Shown: one piece after another, positions 1-9,330 of the stretch
How positions within the stretch are numbered: the stretch's first letter is position 1
Layout of the letters: every line of letters starts with the position of its first letter
Source of the DNA: Fredinandcohnia onubensis
GTDB taxonomy: Bacteria > Bacillota > Bacilli > Bacillales > Bacillaceae_L
Direction: 5' to 3'
DNA: 64,000 bases
NCBI RefSeq assembly: GCF_002734285.1
Contig: NZ_NSEA01000004.1
Location: forward strand, 62,001 to 126,000
Translations under genes and position numbers: made by a program
Notes under the pieces: model-generated
What the model saw: the letters and a program-made list of their open reading frames with translations, nothing else
Database searches by the model: none
What the model was told of the DNA's origin: nothing

Positions 1-1
1 A

Positions 2-913
2 GCTATTGAAACCAGTCACCCTATCTGGCTTGTCAAACGTTGGGCCCAACAAATTGGAATAGAAGAAACCCGGAAAATGTGTGAAGTGAATTGTACCCCA
101 CCAGAGCAAACAGGACGTGTTAATAATCTGGTGACAACGAGAGAAAAGCTTATTCATATGTTACAAGAAGAAGATATTGAAGCTGTCGAAGGGGATGTTT
201 CTCTTGATGCGATTAAGGCTGTCCGTGGGAATTTGGTTCATTCAAAGACCTTTAAAGAGGGATATTTTACGATCCAAGATGAAAGCTCAATGCTTGTTGC
301 AAGAGCACTCGGTGTTGAAAAAGGTGATCAAATCCTCGATAGTTGCGCGGCACCTGGTGGTAAAACAACACATATTGCCGAATTACTAGGAAACACAGGC
401 AAAGTTTACTCACTTGATCTTCATGAGCATAAAATAAAATTGATTAATGAAGCAGTGAAACGATTAGGGATTGAAAATGTTGAGACAAAAGCTCATGATA
501 GTCGAAAAGCAAGGGAAATCTTTGCCGGTCAAATGTTTGATAAAATTCTTGTCGATGCGCCGTGCTCAGGGTTTGGCGTTATTAGAAGAAAACCGGATAT
601 TAAATACACAAAATCGGTATTAGACAATCATAACCTTGCAAAAATACAGTTAGACATACTAACAGAGGTTTCATCTTTAATAAAAAAAGATGGTATACTC
701 GTGTATAGCACATGTACAATAGATTACGAAGAAAATGAAGGTGTAATTAAAACCTTTCTAGAACAAAATCCCGATTTTATACTAGATGAAACAATACAAA
801 ATGATCTTCCTGAAATAGTGAAACCCTATATTAAAAATGGACAGCTCCAGCTTTATCCACATTATTTTGGTACGGATGGATTTTATATTGCAAGATTAAG
901 AAAGCAGGTGTAA
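2..913 (+). CDS. rsmB: 16S rRNA m5C967 methyltransferase RsmB, 3' part
   Basis: The frame is open from the first complete codon of the window, so the 5' part of the gene is cut off; 303 codons and the stop remain. RsmB methylates C5 of cytosine 967 of 16S rRNA, using S-adenosylmethionine (AdoMet). Visible are the end of the N-terminal NusB-like RNA-binding region (SHPIWLVKRW), the AdoMet-binding DSCAAPGGKTTH, and the two cysteine motifs of m5C methyltransferases, DAPCSG and YSTCTIDYEENE. The next gene, rlmN, starts 5 nt after the stop, which indicates an operon. The fmt gene usually found upstream is outside the window. Identification is firm from motifs and gene order. Confidence 0.95.
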   Translation, partial: AIETSHPIWLVKRWAQQIGIEETRKMCEVNCTPPEQTGRVNNLVTTREKLIHMLQEEDIEAVEGDVSLDAIKAVRGNLVHSKTFKEGYFTIQDESSMLVARALGVEKGDQILDSCAAPGGKTTHIAELLGNTGKVYSLDLHEHKIKLINEAVKRLGIENVETKAHDSRKAREIFAGQMFDKILVDAPCSGFGVIRRKPDIKYTKSVLDNHNLAKIQLDILTEVSSLIKKDGILVYSTCTIDYEENEGVIKTFLEQNPDFILDETIQNDLPEIVKPYIKNGQLQLYPHYFGTDGFYIARLRKQV

Positions 914-918
914 TGTAA

Positions 919-2013
919 TTGGAAGAAGTACAAACAACGAGAAGAAAAAAACAAAATTTACCGAGTTCAAAACCATCAATTTATTCACTTCAATTAGAGG
1001 AAATTGAAAACTGGCTCGTCGAAAATGGAGAGAAGAAATTTCGTGGGAATCAGATTTTTGAATGGCTCTATATGAAGCGTGTTACAACATTTGACGAGAT
1101 GACGAACCTTTCGAATTCATTAAGACTAAAGCTAGCTGAGCATTTTACAATTACGACCCTAAAAACAATTATTCAGCAAACATCAGCTGACGGTACAATG
1201 AAATTCTTATTCGAACTTCATGATGGCTATTCAATTGAAACAGTGCTCATGAGACATAGCTATGGGAACTCCATTTGTGTAACAACACAGGTTGGTTGCC
1301 GCATTGGTTGTACGTTCTGTGCTTCAACGTTAGGTGGACTTAAACGTAATTTAGAGGCTGGCGAAATTGTGGCTCAAGTTGTAAAGGTGCAAAAAGCACT
1401 AGATGAGCTAGGTGAACGTGTAAGCCACTTGGTCATAATGGGCATTGGTGAGCCATTTGATAACTACGATCAAATGCTTTCATTCCTAAAAATTATAAAC
1501 CATGATAAAGGTTTAAATATTGGTGCTCGTCATATTACCGTTTCAACAAGTGGGATCATTCCAAAAATCTATAAGTTTGCAGATGAAAAATTACAAATAA
1601 ATTTTGCAATCTCTTTACATGCACCTAATAATGAAATTAGAAGTAAGTTAATGCCGATTAATCGTGCATATAAACTACCTGATTTAATGGAAGCTGTACG
1701 TTATTATATTGATAAAACAGGGAGAAGAATTAGCTTTGAATATGGGTTGTTTGGCGGAGTCAATGATCAAGTTGAACATGCCGAAGAACTAGCAGAGCTA
1801 CTAAAAGGAGTTAAATGTCATGTGAATTTAATTCCAGTCAATTATGTTCCTGAGCGCGATTATGTTCGAACACCGCGAGAGCAAATCTTTGAATTTGAAA
1901 AGACATTAAAGAAGCATGGTGTGAATGTGACAATTCGACGTGAACAAGGTCATGATATTGATGCGGCCTGTGGTCAATTACGTGCAAAGGAGCGTAAAGA
2001 GGAGACGAGGTGA
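919..2013 (+). CDS. rlmN: Dual-specificity 23S rRNA A2503 / tRNA A37 methyltransferase RlmN (radical SAM)
   Basis: Protein of 364 aa from a TTG start. It adds a C2 methyl group to A2503 of 23S rRNA and to A37 of some tRNAs by radical AdoMet chemistry. The 4Fe-4S ligands are in CRIGCTFC (Cys127, Cys131, Cys134). The two methyl-carrier cysteines of the family appear as Cys120 (SICVTT) and Cys351 (DAACGQL). Length fits the family. The gene lies between rsmB and prpC as in B. subtilis (yloN); its 3' end carries the SD of prpC. The TTG start is chosen because it gives the family N-terminus and no better start lies near it. Confidence 0.95.
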   Translation: MEEVQTTRRKKQNLPSSKPSIYSLQLEEIENWLVENGEKKFRGNQIFEWLYMKRVTTFDEMTNLSNSLRLKLAEHFTITTLKTIIQQTSADGTMKFLFELHDGYSIETVLMRHSYGNSICVTTQVGCRIGCTFCASTLGGLKRNLEAGEIVAQVVKVQKALDELGERVSHLVIMGIGEPFDNYDQMLSFLKIINHDKGLNIGARHITVSTSGIIPKIYKFADEKLQINFAISLHAPNNEIRSKLMPINRAYKLPDLMEAVRYYIDKTGRRISFEYGLFGGVNDQVEHAEELAELLKGVKCHVNLIPVNYVPERDYVRTPREQIFEFEKTLKKHGVNVTIRREQGHDIDAACGQLRAKERKEETR

Positions 2014-2017
2014 ACAT

Positions 2018-2767
2018 ATGAGGTCATTCTTTTTGACAAACCGGGGAAAAGTAAGACAAATCAATGAGGATAGCTGTGGTGTATACCATAACAAAGCAGG
2101 ACAAGTATTAGCTGTAGTGGCAGATGGAATGGGCGGTCACCGAGCTGGAGATGTTGCAAGTAGTATGACCACATCCCAGCTACGGTCTTATTGGGAGCAA
2201 GTTGATAAGGTCCCAACATCCGAATCAGCAGAAGAGTGGTTAAAAGAGCATATTTCTAAAGTAAATTCAAACCTGTATACACATTCACAGGAAAATGATG
2301 AATGCAAGGGTATGGGAACGACTGTTGTAGCTGCTATTTGTACAGAGTTGTTCTCAACTGTTGCCCATATTGGAGATAGCCGCTGTTATGTTCTAAATAG
2401 TCATGGGTTCAAACAAATTACCGAGGATCATTCACTAGTCAATGAACTTGTTCGATCTGGCCATATTTCTAAGGAAGATGCAGAGCATCATCCACGTAAA
2501 AATGTCGTTTTACGTGCGTTGGGAACAGAAACACACGTGCAAATGGACCTGAAAACCCTCATCTTAGATGAAGGGGACATGCTTTTAATTTGTTCTGATG
2601 GCTTATCTAATAAAGTACCAGAGGCTGAATTAAAAAGCATTTTAGAAAGAGACGAAAGTATTGAAAACAAGAGTGAACAACTTATCCAATTAGCCAATGA
2701 CAATGGTGGAGAAGATAATATCACACTCGTAATCGTCGATTACACACCTGAAAGTGAGGGAGAATAA
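2018..2767 (+). CDS. prpC: PP2C-type Ser/Thr phosphatase PrpC (Stp)
   Basis: Protein of 249 aa. It dephosphorylates proteins phosphorylated by the adjacent kinase PrkC, using two or more Mn/Mg ions. PP2C motifs are visible: RQINEDS near the N-terminus, ADGMGGHRAGD, GDSRCY, SDGLSNK and the C-terminal GGEDNIT. The frame is open further upstream, but ATG 2018 has a GAGACGAGG-type SD and gives the normal PrpC N-terminus (MRSFFLTNRG), so the 26 extra codons are rejected. The start is 4 nt after the rlmN stop. The 3' end overlaps the SD of prkC, so phosphatase and kinase are probably translated together. Confidence 0.95.
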   Translation: MRSFFLTNRGKVRQINEDSCGVYHNKAGQVLAVVADGMGGHRAGDVASSMTTSQLRSYWEQVDKVPTSESAEEWLKEHISKVNSNLYTHSQENDECKGMGTTVVAAICTELFSTVAHIGDSRCYVLNSHGFKQITEDHSLVNELVRSGHISKEDAEHHPRKNVVLRALGTETHVQMDLKTLILDEGDMLLICSDGLSNKVPEAELKSILERDESIENKSEQLIQLANDNGGEDNITLVIVDYTPESEGE

Positions 2768-2771
2768 CCCT

Positions 2772-4742
2772 ATGCTTATTGGAAGACGATTAAGTGGTCG
2801 ATATAAAATTCTCGAGGTTATTGGTGGAGGCGGGATGGCCAATGTCTATCTTGCACGAGATGTTATTCTTGAAAGAGACGTAGCCATTAAAGTACTTCGT
2901 TTAGATTTTTCCAATGATGAAGAATTTATTAAACGATTTAGAAGAGAAGCGCATGCGGCTACAAGTTTGGCACACCCAAATATTGTAAGTATCTATGATG
3001 TTGGAGAAGAAGAGGATATTTATTATATAGTAATGGAATATGTTCCAGGCCAAACTTTGAAACAATACATATTACGGAATGCACCGCTTCATCCAAAAGA
3101 AGCGATTAATATTATGTTGCAGTTGACATCTGCAATCACACATGCCCATCAAAATCAAATTGTTCACCGTGATATCAAACCACAAAATATTTTAATTGAT
3201 CACGATGGAACGGTTAAGGTAACAGATTTTGGGATAGCTGTTGCGCTAAGTTCAACAACGATTACTCAAACTAACTCTGTACTTGGTTCGGTTCATTATT
3301 TATCACCAGAACAAGCGCGGGGTGGAATGTCTACTCGAAAGTCAGATATTTATTCGCTAGGTATCGTGATGTTTGAATTATTGACAGGTCGAGTACCTTT
3401 TGAAGGTGAATCAGCAGTATCTATAGCCTTAAAGCATCTACAATCAGAGACCCCATCACCAAAAAGATGGAATGCAACCATTCCACAGAGTGTTGAAAAT
3501 GTTATTTTAAAGGCAACTGCAAAAGATCCATTTCATCGTTATGATTCCGTTGAAGAGATGGAAGAGGATTTGCAGACTGCGTTATTTCCAAATCGTTTAA
3601 ATGAAGAAAAATTTGTGATACCTGATATGGATGATGAAGTTACAAAGGCGATTCCAATCATCAAGGATAATGGTCCATTAACAAGTGCTGATACAATGGT
3701 GAGAGATTCTCAAAAGAACGCAAAACCAGATGATCAGGACGAACCAAAACCAAAGAAAAAGAAGAAAAAGAAAAATAAGCTTTTAGTGTCCCTTGCCATT
3801 ATCTTTTTCTTAATTCTTGCTGCTGGAGTTGCTGCAGTTACGATTTTTCCAGCCTTATTTTTACCGAAGGATGTCGAAGTTCCAGATGTCTCAAACATGA
3901 CTTACGATCGAGCCGTTAACAAATTGGAAGAAGCTGGATTTGCGATTGGTGACACGATTGAAATCAGTGACCAAGAAATAGAAGAAGGCTACATTGTTCG
4001 TACTGATCCTGAAGCAGGAGATTCCGTTAAGGAAGGCGCCACTATTGATCTATATGAAAGTACTGGTAAAGAGAAAGTGGCTTTTAAGGATTATGTCGGT
4101 AAGGATTTCGAGGAAGTAAAAGATAAATTAATTAATAAAGAAAAATATTTAGCTGTGTTTTCAGAAGAAGAATTTTCTGACAGTGCCCGAGGAACAATTC
4201 TTAGCCAATCAATTGATGAAGGAGAAGAGGTTGTACCAGAAGAAACAGAAGTAACTTTTACGATTAGCAAGGGACTTGAAACTATTAAACTTGCTGATTT
4301 AACAAAATATCCTGCAAATGCACTCGCTGAATATGCGAATAGGACTGGTTTGAATATTGACTCTGCTGAGGAGCAACACTCGGATGAAATTCCTGCTGGC
4401 CAGGCGATTTCTCAAACTCCTGCAGCAGGTGCTGAATTAACAAAGGGTGACAAGGTAAAAGTAATCATGTCAAAAGGTCCTGAGCCCAAGGAGCCCAAAG
4501 AAGTAAAACACCCGATAACGATTGATTATACGCCGGATGAAGAGGAAAGCCCGCAGTTAGTGGAAATTTATATTCAGGATGCGAATAATAACATCAATGA
4601 GGTTTATGATGAATTTGAACTAAAGGAAAAACGTTCAGTCGAACTTACCTTTGTGATTAACCCAGGTGAAACTGCCGAATACATGGTTTTAATAAATGGA
4701 AAATTAAATCAGCGAGATAAAATTCCGTATCCAGAACAATAG
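2772..4742 (+). CDS. prkC: Membrane Ser/Thr protein kinase PrkC with PASTA repeats
   Basis: Protein of 656 aa. The cytoplasmic Hanks-type kinase domain (about 10-275) has GGGGMANV, catalytic Lys40 (VAIK), HRDIKPQN with Asp134 and the DFG motif. A lysine-rich juxtamembrane stretch precedes one transmembrane helix at about 336-360. Outside are three PASTA repeats, each ending in a VTFTISKG-type strand, then an extra C-terminal beta domain. In B. subtilis the PASTA domains bind muropeptides and the kinase drives spore germination and stationary-phase signalling. ATG 2772 is preferred over the in-frame ATG 2754 because a GAGGGAG SD sits 9 nt upstream of it. It forms a pair with prpC. Confidence 0.96.
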   Translation: MLIGRRLSGRYKILEVIGGGGMANVYLARDVILERDVAIKVLRLDFSNDEEFIKRFRREAHAATSLAHPNIVSIYDVGEEEDIYYIVMEYVPGQTLKQYILRNAPLHPKEAINIMLQLTSAITHAHQNQIVHRDIKPQNILIDHDGTVKVTDFGIAVALSSTTITQTNSVLGSVHYLSPEQARGGMSTRKSDIYSLGIVMFELLTGRVPFEGESAVSIALKHLQSETPSPKRWNATIPQSVENVILKATAKDPFHRYDSVEEMEEDLQTALFPNRLNEEKFVIPDMDDEVTKAIPIIKDNGPLTSADTMVRDSQKNAKPDDQDEPKPKKKKKKKNKLLVSLAIIFFLILAAGVAAVTIFPALFLPKDVEVPDVSNMTYDRAVNKLEEAGFAIGDTIEISDQEIEEGYIVRTDPEAGDSVKEGATIDLYESTGKEKVAFKDYVGKDFEEVKDKLINKEKYLAVFSEEEFSDSARGTILSQSIDEGEEVVPEETEVTFTISKGLETIKLADLTKYPANALAEYANRTGLNIDSAEEQHSDEIPAGQAISQTPAAGAELTKGDKVKVIMSKGPEPKEPKEVKHPITIDYTPDEEESPQLVEIYIQDANNNINEVYDEFELKEKRSVELTFVINPGETAEYMVLINGKLNQRDKIPYPEQ

Positions 4743-4817
4743 GCGTAAAAAGGTAGAGTGAATTTTAAGCTACCTGACATATGTCGTGACGAATGAAATG
4801 AAACAAGGAGTGAAACT

Positions 4818-5702
4818 ATGCCAGAAGGCAAAATTATTAAAGCATTAAGCGGATTTTATTATGTCCAAGGTGAAAACAGTGAACTGATTCAATGTCGTGG
4901 TAGAGGGGTATTTCGTAAAAATAAAATTACTCCATTGGTGGGAGACCATGTTATATTTCAAGCAGAAAACGAAACAGATGGGTATATTTTAGAAGTATTA
5001 GAACGGAAAAATGAATTAGTTCGGCCTCCAATTGCAAATGTTGATCAAGCTATCTTGGTTTTTTCAGCGATTAAACCCGATTTCAGTCCATTGTTGTTAG
5101 ATCGCTTTCTTGTATTAGTTGAATCAAACGATATAAAACCTATTATTTGTATTAGTAAGACGGATTTAATTTCGGATGAAGTGTTCCAGGAGATTCAAGA
5201 GTATGCAAATATCTATCAGGAAGTTGGTTATCATGTACTGTTAACTTCAACGAAGGAACGTGAAGGTCTTGACCAGCTGTTGCCTTTACTGGATAATCAG
5301 ATTTCAGTTTTCGCGGGGCAATCAGGGGTTGGAAAGTCTTCCTTATTGAATACGCTACGACCTGATCTTGAATTGAAAACGGATGAAATTTCATCATCTT
5401 TAGGTCGAGGAAAGCACACAACTAGACATGTTGAATTAATTGAGGTTGGTAATGGCCTTGTCGCGGATACGCCAGGTTTTAGTTCGTTGGAATTTTTGAC
5501 AATCGAATTAGATGAACTTTCATACTGCTTTCCGGAAATATATGATGCAGGAGCAAATTGTAAGTTTCGAGGATGCACCCATATTTCTGAGCCAAAATGC
5601 GCTGTTAGACAGGGTATAGAGGAAGGGAATATTGCGCAATTCCGATATGATCATTATGTGAGTTTTTTTGAAGAAATCAAGGATAGAAAGCCGAGGTACT
5701 AA
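4818..5702 (+). CDS. rsgA: Small-ribosomal-subunit assembly GTPase RsgA (YloQ/CpgA)
   Basis: Protein of 294 aa. It is a circularly permuted GTPase that checks late 30S maturation. Order of domains: N-terminal OB fold (about 1-65), GTPase domain with SKTD (G4) ahead of [10 protein letters not shown] (G1) and DTPGF (G3), then a C-terminal zinc finger with Cys/His ligands ([14 protein letters not shown]). In B. subtilis CpgA is a PrkC substrate and also has phosphatase activity that clears 4-phosphoerythronate, a by-product of pentose phosphate metabolism, which fits its place between prkC and rpe. The 75-nt gap after prkC contains only an AAGGAG SD and no clear terminator. Confidence 0.95.
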   Translation: MPEGKIIKALSGFYYVQGENSELIQCRGRGVFRKNKITPLVGDHVIFQAENETDGYILEVLERKNELVRPPIANVDQAILVFSAIKPDFSPLLLDRFLVLVESNDIKPIICISKTDLISDEVFQEIQEYANIYQEVGYHVLLTSTKEREGLDQLLPLLDNQISVFAGQSGVGKSSLLNTLRPDLELKTDEISSSLGRGKHTTRHVELIEVGNGLVADTPGFSSLEFLTIELDELSYCFPEIYDAGANCKFRGCTHISEPKCAVRQGIEEGNIAQFRYDHYVSFFEEIKDRKPRY

Positions 5703-5704
5703 GG

Positions 5705-6352
5705 ATGATCAAAATTGCACCATCCATTCTTTCAGCTGATTTTGCGAAGCTTGGAGAAGAGATTAAGGATGTTGAAAATGGAGGAGCAGACTATATTCAT
5801 GTTGATGTCATGGATGGTCACTTTGTTCCTAATATTACAATTGGTCCGTTAATTGTAGAGGCGATTCGACCAATCACTAAACTGCCATTAGATGTCCATT
5901 TAATGATTGAAAACCCTGATCAATACATCTCTGCATTCGCTAATGCAGGAGCTGACTTTATAACGGTACATGTCGAGGCATGTCCTCATCTTCATCGTAC
6001 CATTCAGTTAATTAAATCTCATGGCGTAAAAGCTGGAGTTGTATTGAATCCAGCAACACCTGTTGATACGATTAAGCATGTTATTGAGGATATTGACTTA
6101 GTGTTGCTAATGACAGTGAACCCAGGATTCGGAGGGCAAAAATTCATTCACTCCGTGCTTCCTAAGATTGAGGAAGTGGCCAAGATGGTGAAAGAAAAGA
6201 ACTTGAATGTTGAAATTGAAGTTGACGGAGGAGTCAATGAAGAAACAGCAAGGCTTTGTGTCGGGGCCGGTGCTAATGTCTTAGTTGCAGGATCGGCAAT
6301 ATACAATCAAGCGGATCGTAAAGCAGCAATTGAAAAAATCCGTAACATGTAA
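5705..6352 (+). CDS. rpe: Ribulose-phosphate 3-epimerase
   Basis: Protein of 215 aa, a TIM barrel that interconverts ribulose 5-phosphate and xylulose 5-phosphate in the non-oxidative pentose phosphate pathway. Family motifs include [19 protein letters not shown] with the metal-binding His and catalytic Asp, [17 protein letters not shown] and EVDGGVN with the second catalytic Asp. The start is 2 nt after the rsgA stop, so the two are co-transcribed. A strong terminator follows immediately. In most Bacillus genomes thiN follows here; it does not in this window. Confidence 0.96.
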   Translation: MIKIAPSILSADFAKLGEEIKDVENGGADYIHVDVMDGHFVPNITIGPLIVEAIRPITKLPLDVHLMIENPDQYISAFANAGADFITVHVEACPHLHRTIQLIKSHGVKAGVVLNPATPVDTIKHVIEDIDLVLLMTVNPGFGGQKFIHSVLPKIEEVAKMVKEKNLNVEIEVDGGVNEETARLCVGAGANVLVAGSAIYNQADRKAAIEKIRNM

Positions 6353-6379
6353 AAAAGAGCAGAATTTCTGCTCTTTTTT
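6351..6379 (+). terminator. Rho-independent terminator after rpe
   Basis: The inverted repeat AAAAAGAGCAG / CTGCTCTTTTT has a short AATTT loop and runs into a T tract. It overlaps the rpe stop codon and closes the rsmB-rpe transcript. Confidence 0.9.
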
Positions 6380-6605
6380 CATACTTTTTTAACGAGGTAT
6401 ACTATGTTTTCGAAATGAAAAAATAGATTGAATTGTACTTTTTTTTATCAAAAGGGCATATGAATGTTTTAAGTAGGATAAAAGAAATTGCTTTTATTTA
6501 TATGTATGTACTATGGTACTATTTTTTTTCATTTGAATAATATTATAAAGTAGACTGTATGAATTCAATGAAAGTACGTGGATATTTGCATTGAGGAGGG
6601 AAAGT
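6380..6605. other. AT-rich intergenic region between rpe and spoVM; thiN absent
   Basis: About 225 nt of very AT-rich sequence with no ORF of useful size. thiN (thiamine pyrophosphokinase, roughly 640 nt) occupies this place in B. subtilis and relatives; neither an intact copy nor an obvious remnant fits here. It should contain the sporulation promoter of spoVM, probably SigE-dependent, but I could not find a convincing -35/-10 pair. The SD of spoVM is GAGGAGGG at about 6593-6600. Confidence 0.6.
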
Positions 6606-6686
6606 ATGAAATTTTATACGATTAAGTTGCCAAAGTTCTTAGGTGGTATTGTCCGTGCCATGTTAGGATCATTTAAAAAAGGATAA
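6606..6686 (+). CDS. spoVM: Stage V sporulation protein SpoVM (26 aa)
   Basis: A 26-codon gene whose product is nearly identical to B. subtilis SpoVM from memory: it begins MKFYTIKLPKFLGG, continues IVRAMLGSF and ends KKG. SpoVM is an amphipathic helix that recognises the convex surface of the forespore outer membrane and anchors SpoIVA, so that coat and cortex can assemble; it also inhibits FtsH. Pro9, which produces the unusual membrane insertion, is present. GAGGAGGG precedes the ATG at normal spacing and a terminator follows at once. It is expected to be expressed in the mother cell only. It is too short for most ORF callers. Confidence 0.96.
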   Translation: MKFYTIKLPKFLGGIVRAMLGSFKKG

Positions 6687-6687
6687 A

Positions 6688-6716
6688 AGAGGCACCGCCC
6701 TTAGGTGCCTTTTTTT
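6688..6716 (+). terminator. Rho-independent terminator after spoVM
   Basis: Stem AGGCACC / GGTGCCT with a 7-nt loop is followed by a run of T. It makes spoVM a monocistronic unit. Confidence 0.9.
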
Positions 6717-6721
6717 GTGGC

Positions 6722-6754
6722 AAAAATTATAGCTCTTACACATTTGTAAGAGCT
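6722..6754 (-). terminator. Rho-independent terminator of rpmB
   Basis: The 10-bp stem AGCTCTTACA / TGTAAGAGCT has a 4-nt loop. Read on the minus strand it is followed by ATAATTTTTG, so it ends the rpmB transcript. It is back to back with the spoVM terminator and prevents read-through between convergent genes. Confidence 0.85.
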
Positions 6755-6769
6755 AAGTTTCTTTCTTTA

Positions 6770-6958
6770 TTACACGCGTTCTACTTTACCAGATTTTAAT
6801 GCTCTTGCAGAAACATATACGCGTTTTGGTTTACCGTCAACTAAAATACGAACTTTTTGTAAGTTAGCTCCCCATTTACGTTTTGAAGCGTTCATTGCAT
6901 GGGAACGAGCATTACCAGTAGTAGTTTTTCTACCTGTGATTACACATTTACGTGCCAT
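6770..6958 (-). CDS. rpmB: 50S ribosomal protein L28
   Basis: Protein of 62 aa, the exact length of B. subtilis L28, beginning [12 protein letters not shown] and containing [13 protein letters not shown] and KVYVSARAL-type segments (here [10 protein letters not shown]). L28 is a structural protein of the large ribosomal subunit. It is the only gene on the minus strand in the window, facing spoVM and diverging from the asp23-family gene. AGGAGGG lies 7 nt upstream of the ATG on the minus strand. It has its own promoter and terminator. Confidence 0.96.
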   Translation of the reverse strand: MARKCVITGRKTTTGNARSHAMNASKRKWGANLQKVRILVDGKPKRVYVSARALKSGKVERV

Positions 6959-7025
6959 TCTATTTCCCTCCTAACTTGCACAGCAACAATCATACATATC
7001 GCTTTCTTCATAGAAATACTTATAT

Positions 7026-7054
7026 AATTTATCATACAAAATGGGATATTGCAA
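7026..7054 (-). promoter_or_regulatory. SigA-type promoter of rpmB
   Basis: On the minus strand, TTGCAA (7054-7049) and TAAATT (7031-7026) are separated by 17 nt, about 70 nt upstream of the rpmB start. Only the sequence match supports it. Confidence 0.55.
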
Positions 7055-7230
7055 TACTTCTTAACATGGGTTTAAAGGAAAAATACTTGTCAAGACATAG
7101 AATTTCGATAAAGCTATATAATAAAAGGTAATGAATACATTAGCCAACCTGATGAATTACTTTAAAAATCTGTAATGTTATAGTAAAATGACTGTAGCCA
7201 AGGTGAACAATTATAAAGGGGGAGACTTGC

Positions 7231-7593
7231 ATGTCCATTGAATTAAAAACGAAATACGGACAAATTGATATATCGAACGATGTAATAGCAACAGTTGCTG
7301 GAGGAGCTGCTATCGATTGTTATGGAATCGTTGGTATGGCGTCTCGAAAGCAAATTAAAGATGGTATTACTGAGCTTTTACGAAAAGAAAATTTTGCCCG
7401 TGGTATTGTTGTTCGTCAAGAAAATGACGAAGTACATATCGACATGTACATAATCGTAAGTTATGGCACGAAAATTTCTGAGGTTGCCCACAATGTTCAA
7501 TCAAAGGTGAAATATACATTAGACCAAACAGTAGGACTTGCTGTTGACTCGGTTAATATTTACGTGCAAGGTGTTCGTGTAACGAACCCATAA
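7231..7593 (+). CDS. yloU: Asp23/Gls24 family envelope stress protein (YloU)
   Basis: Protein of 120 aa, almost all one Asp23 (DUF322) domain: an N-terminal ISNDVIATVAGGAAIDCYGI segment, then a C-terminal half with DMYIIVSYG and a VNIYVQGVR strand. The family is cytoplasmic and often membrane-associated, linked to envelope homeostasis; the precise biochemical role is not known. It is followed after 16 nt by fakA, a pairing conserved across Firmicutes, so a link with fatty acid use is plausible. SD GGGGGAG is strong. The 270-nt gap upstream is shared with rpmB. Confidence 0.9.
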   Translation: MSIELKTKYGQIDISNDVIATVAGGAAIDCYGIVGMASRKQIKDGITELLRKENFARGIVVRQENDEVHIDMYIIVSYGTKISEVAHNVQSKVKYTLDQTVGLAVDSVNIYVQGVRVTNP

Positions 7594-7609
7594 GAAGGAG
7601 GAACTTTGA

Positions 7610-9292
7610 GTGTCAATTACTACATTAGATGGAAAACGTTTTGCGAAAATGGTGTTATTAGGTGCTACTCACTTATCTAATAACGCAAAAATGGTAGACG
7701 CACTTAACGTTTTCCCTGTCCCAGATGGTGATACAGGAACGAACATGAATCTTTCCATGACATCTGGTGCAAAGGAAGTAAAAAATAATGTTACCCCACA
7801 TATCGGAAAGGTCGGTGCATCCCTAGCGCGCGGATTATTAATGGGTGCACGAGGTAACTCAGGTGTTATCCTTTCTCAGCTCTTTAGAGGCTTTTCTAAA
7901 GCAATTGAGCAGAAGGAAACTTTAACTGCCGTTGAATTTGCCCATGCATTTGAAAATGGCGTAGAAACAGCTTATAAAGCCGTTATGAAACCTGTTGAGG
8001 GGACGATTCTAACAGTTGCTAGGGATGCTGCGAAACGTGCAGTTGAAGTAGCAAAGAATGAAACTGACATCATTATCGTGATGGCAGAACTAGTGAAAGA
8101 AGCAAAAGCCTCATTGGATCGTACACCTGATCTACTCCCAGTACTTAAAGAGGTTGGGGTTGTAGACAGTGGTGGTCAAGGCTTATTGCTTGTTTATGAA
8201 GGTTTCCTTTCAGAATTAAAAGGTGAAACAATTGATAATATGTCCATTTCATCACCATCAATGAACGAGCTTGTGAATGCAGAACATCATAAAAGTGTTC
8301 AAAGCCATATGAATACTGAAGATATCGTGTTTGGTTACTGTACAGAATTCATGGTGAAGTTTGAAGCTGAGAAAATTAGCAAAAATCCATTTGCTGAAGA
8401 ACAGTTTCGCAATGATTTAAGCCGATATGGTGACTCATTATTAGTTATTTCAGACGATGATATCGTAAAAGTACATATTCACTCCGAACAACCGGGTGAA
8501 GTTTTATCATATGGACAACGGTATGGAAGCTTAATTAAAATGAAGATCGAAAATATGCGAGAGCAACATACTGCAATTCTAAATGAAGATGAAACACAAT
8601 CACCTGTACAAGTTAAAAGTAATAAAGAAAAAGAAAAGTATGCAATAATCACTGTTGCGATGGGTTCAGGAATTACTGAATTATTTAAGAGTATCGGTGC
8701 TCATGTAGTTATCGAGGGTGGACAAACGATGAATCCAAGTACTGAAGATTTTGTAAAGGCAATGGAATCAGTACATGCGGAGAACTTCATTCTTCTACCT
8801 AATAACAAAAATATTATTATGGCGGCAGAACAAGCAGCATCTGTTGTTGAAGCAAATGTTGTCGTTGTTCCATCAAGAACAGTGCCACAAGGGATGTCTG
8901 CATTACTTGCATTTAATCCTTCTGGTGAATTGGAAGCAAATCAGTCGTCTATGACAGATGCATTAAGTAATGTCAAAACGGGTCAAATCACATATGCAGT
9001 CCGTGATACAAATATAGATGGAATTGATATTTCAAAAGATGATTTCATGGGGATTGCAGAGGGTAAAATCGTTGTTACAGACAAAGATAAACTAAAAGCA
9101 GCAAAAGATCTTTTAGCAAAAATTATATCTGTTGAAGAGGATGAAATTGTTACAATCATTTACGGACAAGATGCCTCAGAAGATGATGTGAATGCAATTG
9201 TAGAATATCTTGAAGATGAGTATGAAGATATCGAAGTTGAAGTGCATAATGGTGATCAACCGCTTTACGCATTTATTTTCTCAGTTGAATAA
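7610..9292 (+). CDS. fakA: Fatty acid kinase catalytic subunit FakA (YloV, DhaL/DegV-like)
   Basis: Protein of 560 aa from a GTG start with an AAGGAGG SD. The N-terminal DhaL (Dak2) nucleotide-binding domain has NVFPVPDGDTGTNM and GARGNSGVILSQ, whose aspartates bind Mg-ATP. A middle domain follows, then a C-terminal DegV/FakB-like fold. FakA phosphorylates fatty acids that are held by a FakB (DegV-family) protein, giving acyl-phosphate for PlsX/PlsY. That links it to plsX at 13837 in this window. Older annotation calls it a dihydroxyacetone kinase-like protein. The name rests on family knowledge. Confidence 0.92.
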   Translation: MSITTLDGKRFAKMVLLGATHLSNNAKMVDALNVFPVPDGDTGTNMNLSMTSGAKEVKNNVTPHIGKVGASLARGLLMGARGNSGVILSQLFRGFSKAIEQKETLTAVEFAHAFENGVETAYKAVMKPVEGTILTVARDAAKRAVEVAKNETDIIIVMAELVKEAKASLDRTPDLLPVLKEVGVVDSGGQGLLLVYEGFLSELKGETIDNMSISSPSMNELVNAEHHKSVQSHMNTEDIVFGYCTEFMVKFEAEKISKNPFAEEQFRNDLSRYGDSLLVISDDDIVKVHIHSEQPGEVLSYGQRYGSLIKMKIENMREQHTAILNEDETQSPVQVKSNKEKEKYAIITVAMGSGITELFKSIGAHVVIEGGQTMNPSTEDFVKAMESVHAENFILLPNNKNIIMAAEQAASVVEANVVVVPSRTVPQGMSALLAFNPSGELEANQSSMTDALSNVKTGQITYAVRDTNIDGIDISKDDFMGIAEGKIVVTDKDKLKAAKDLLAKIISVEEDEIVTIIYGQDASEDDVNAIVEYLEDEYEDIEVEVHNGDQPLYAFIFSVE

Positions 9293-9298
9293 GCTATA

Positions 9299-9330
9299 AA
9301 ATAGAAGGGATTTATCCCTTCTATTTCAAT
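9299..9330 (+). terminator. Rho-independent terminator after fakA
   Basis: A 12-bp inverted repeat, AAATAGAAGGGA / TCCCTTCTATTT with a 4-nt loop, lies 6 nt after the stop. The T tract is short and interrupted, so termination may be partial. Confidence 0.7.

Noticed and set aside
7087-7184. Several -35/-10-like pairs upstream of yloU
   Set aside because: TTGTCA with TATAAT has a 24-nt spacer and TTACTT with TATAGT has a poor -35; none is good enough to list as a feature.
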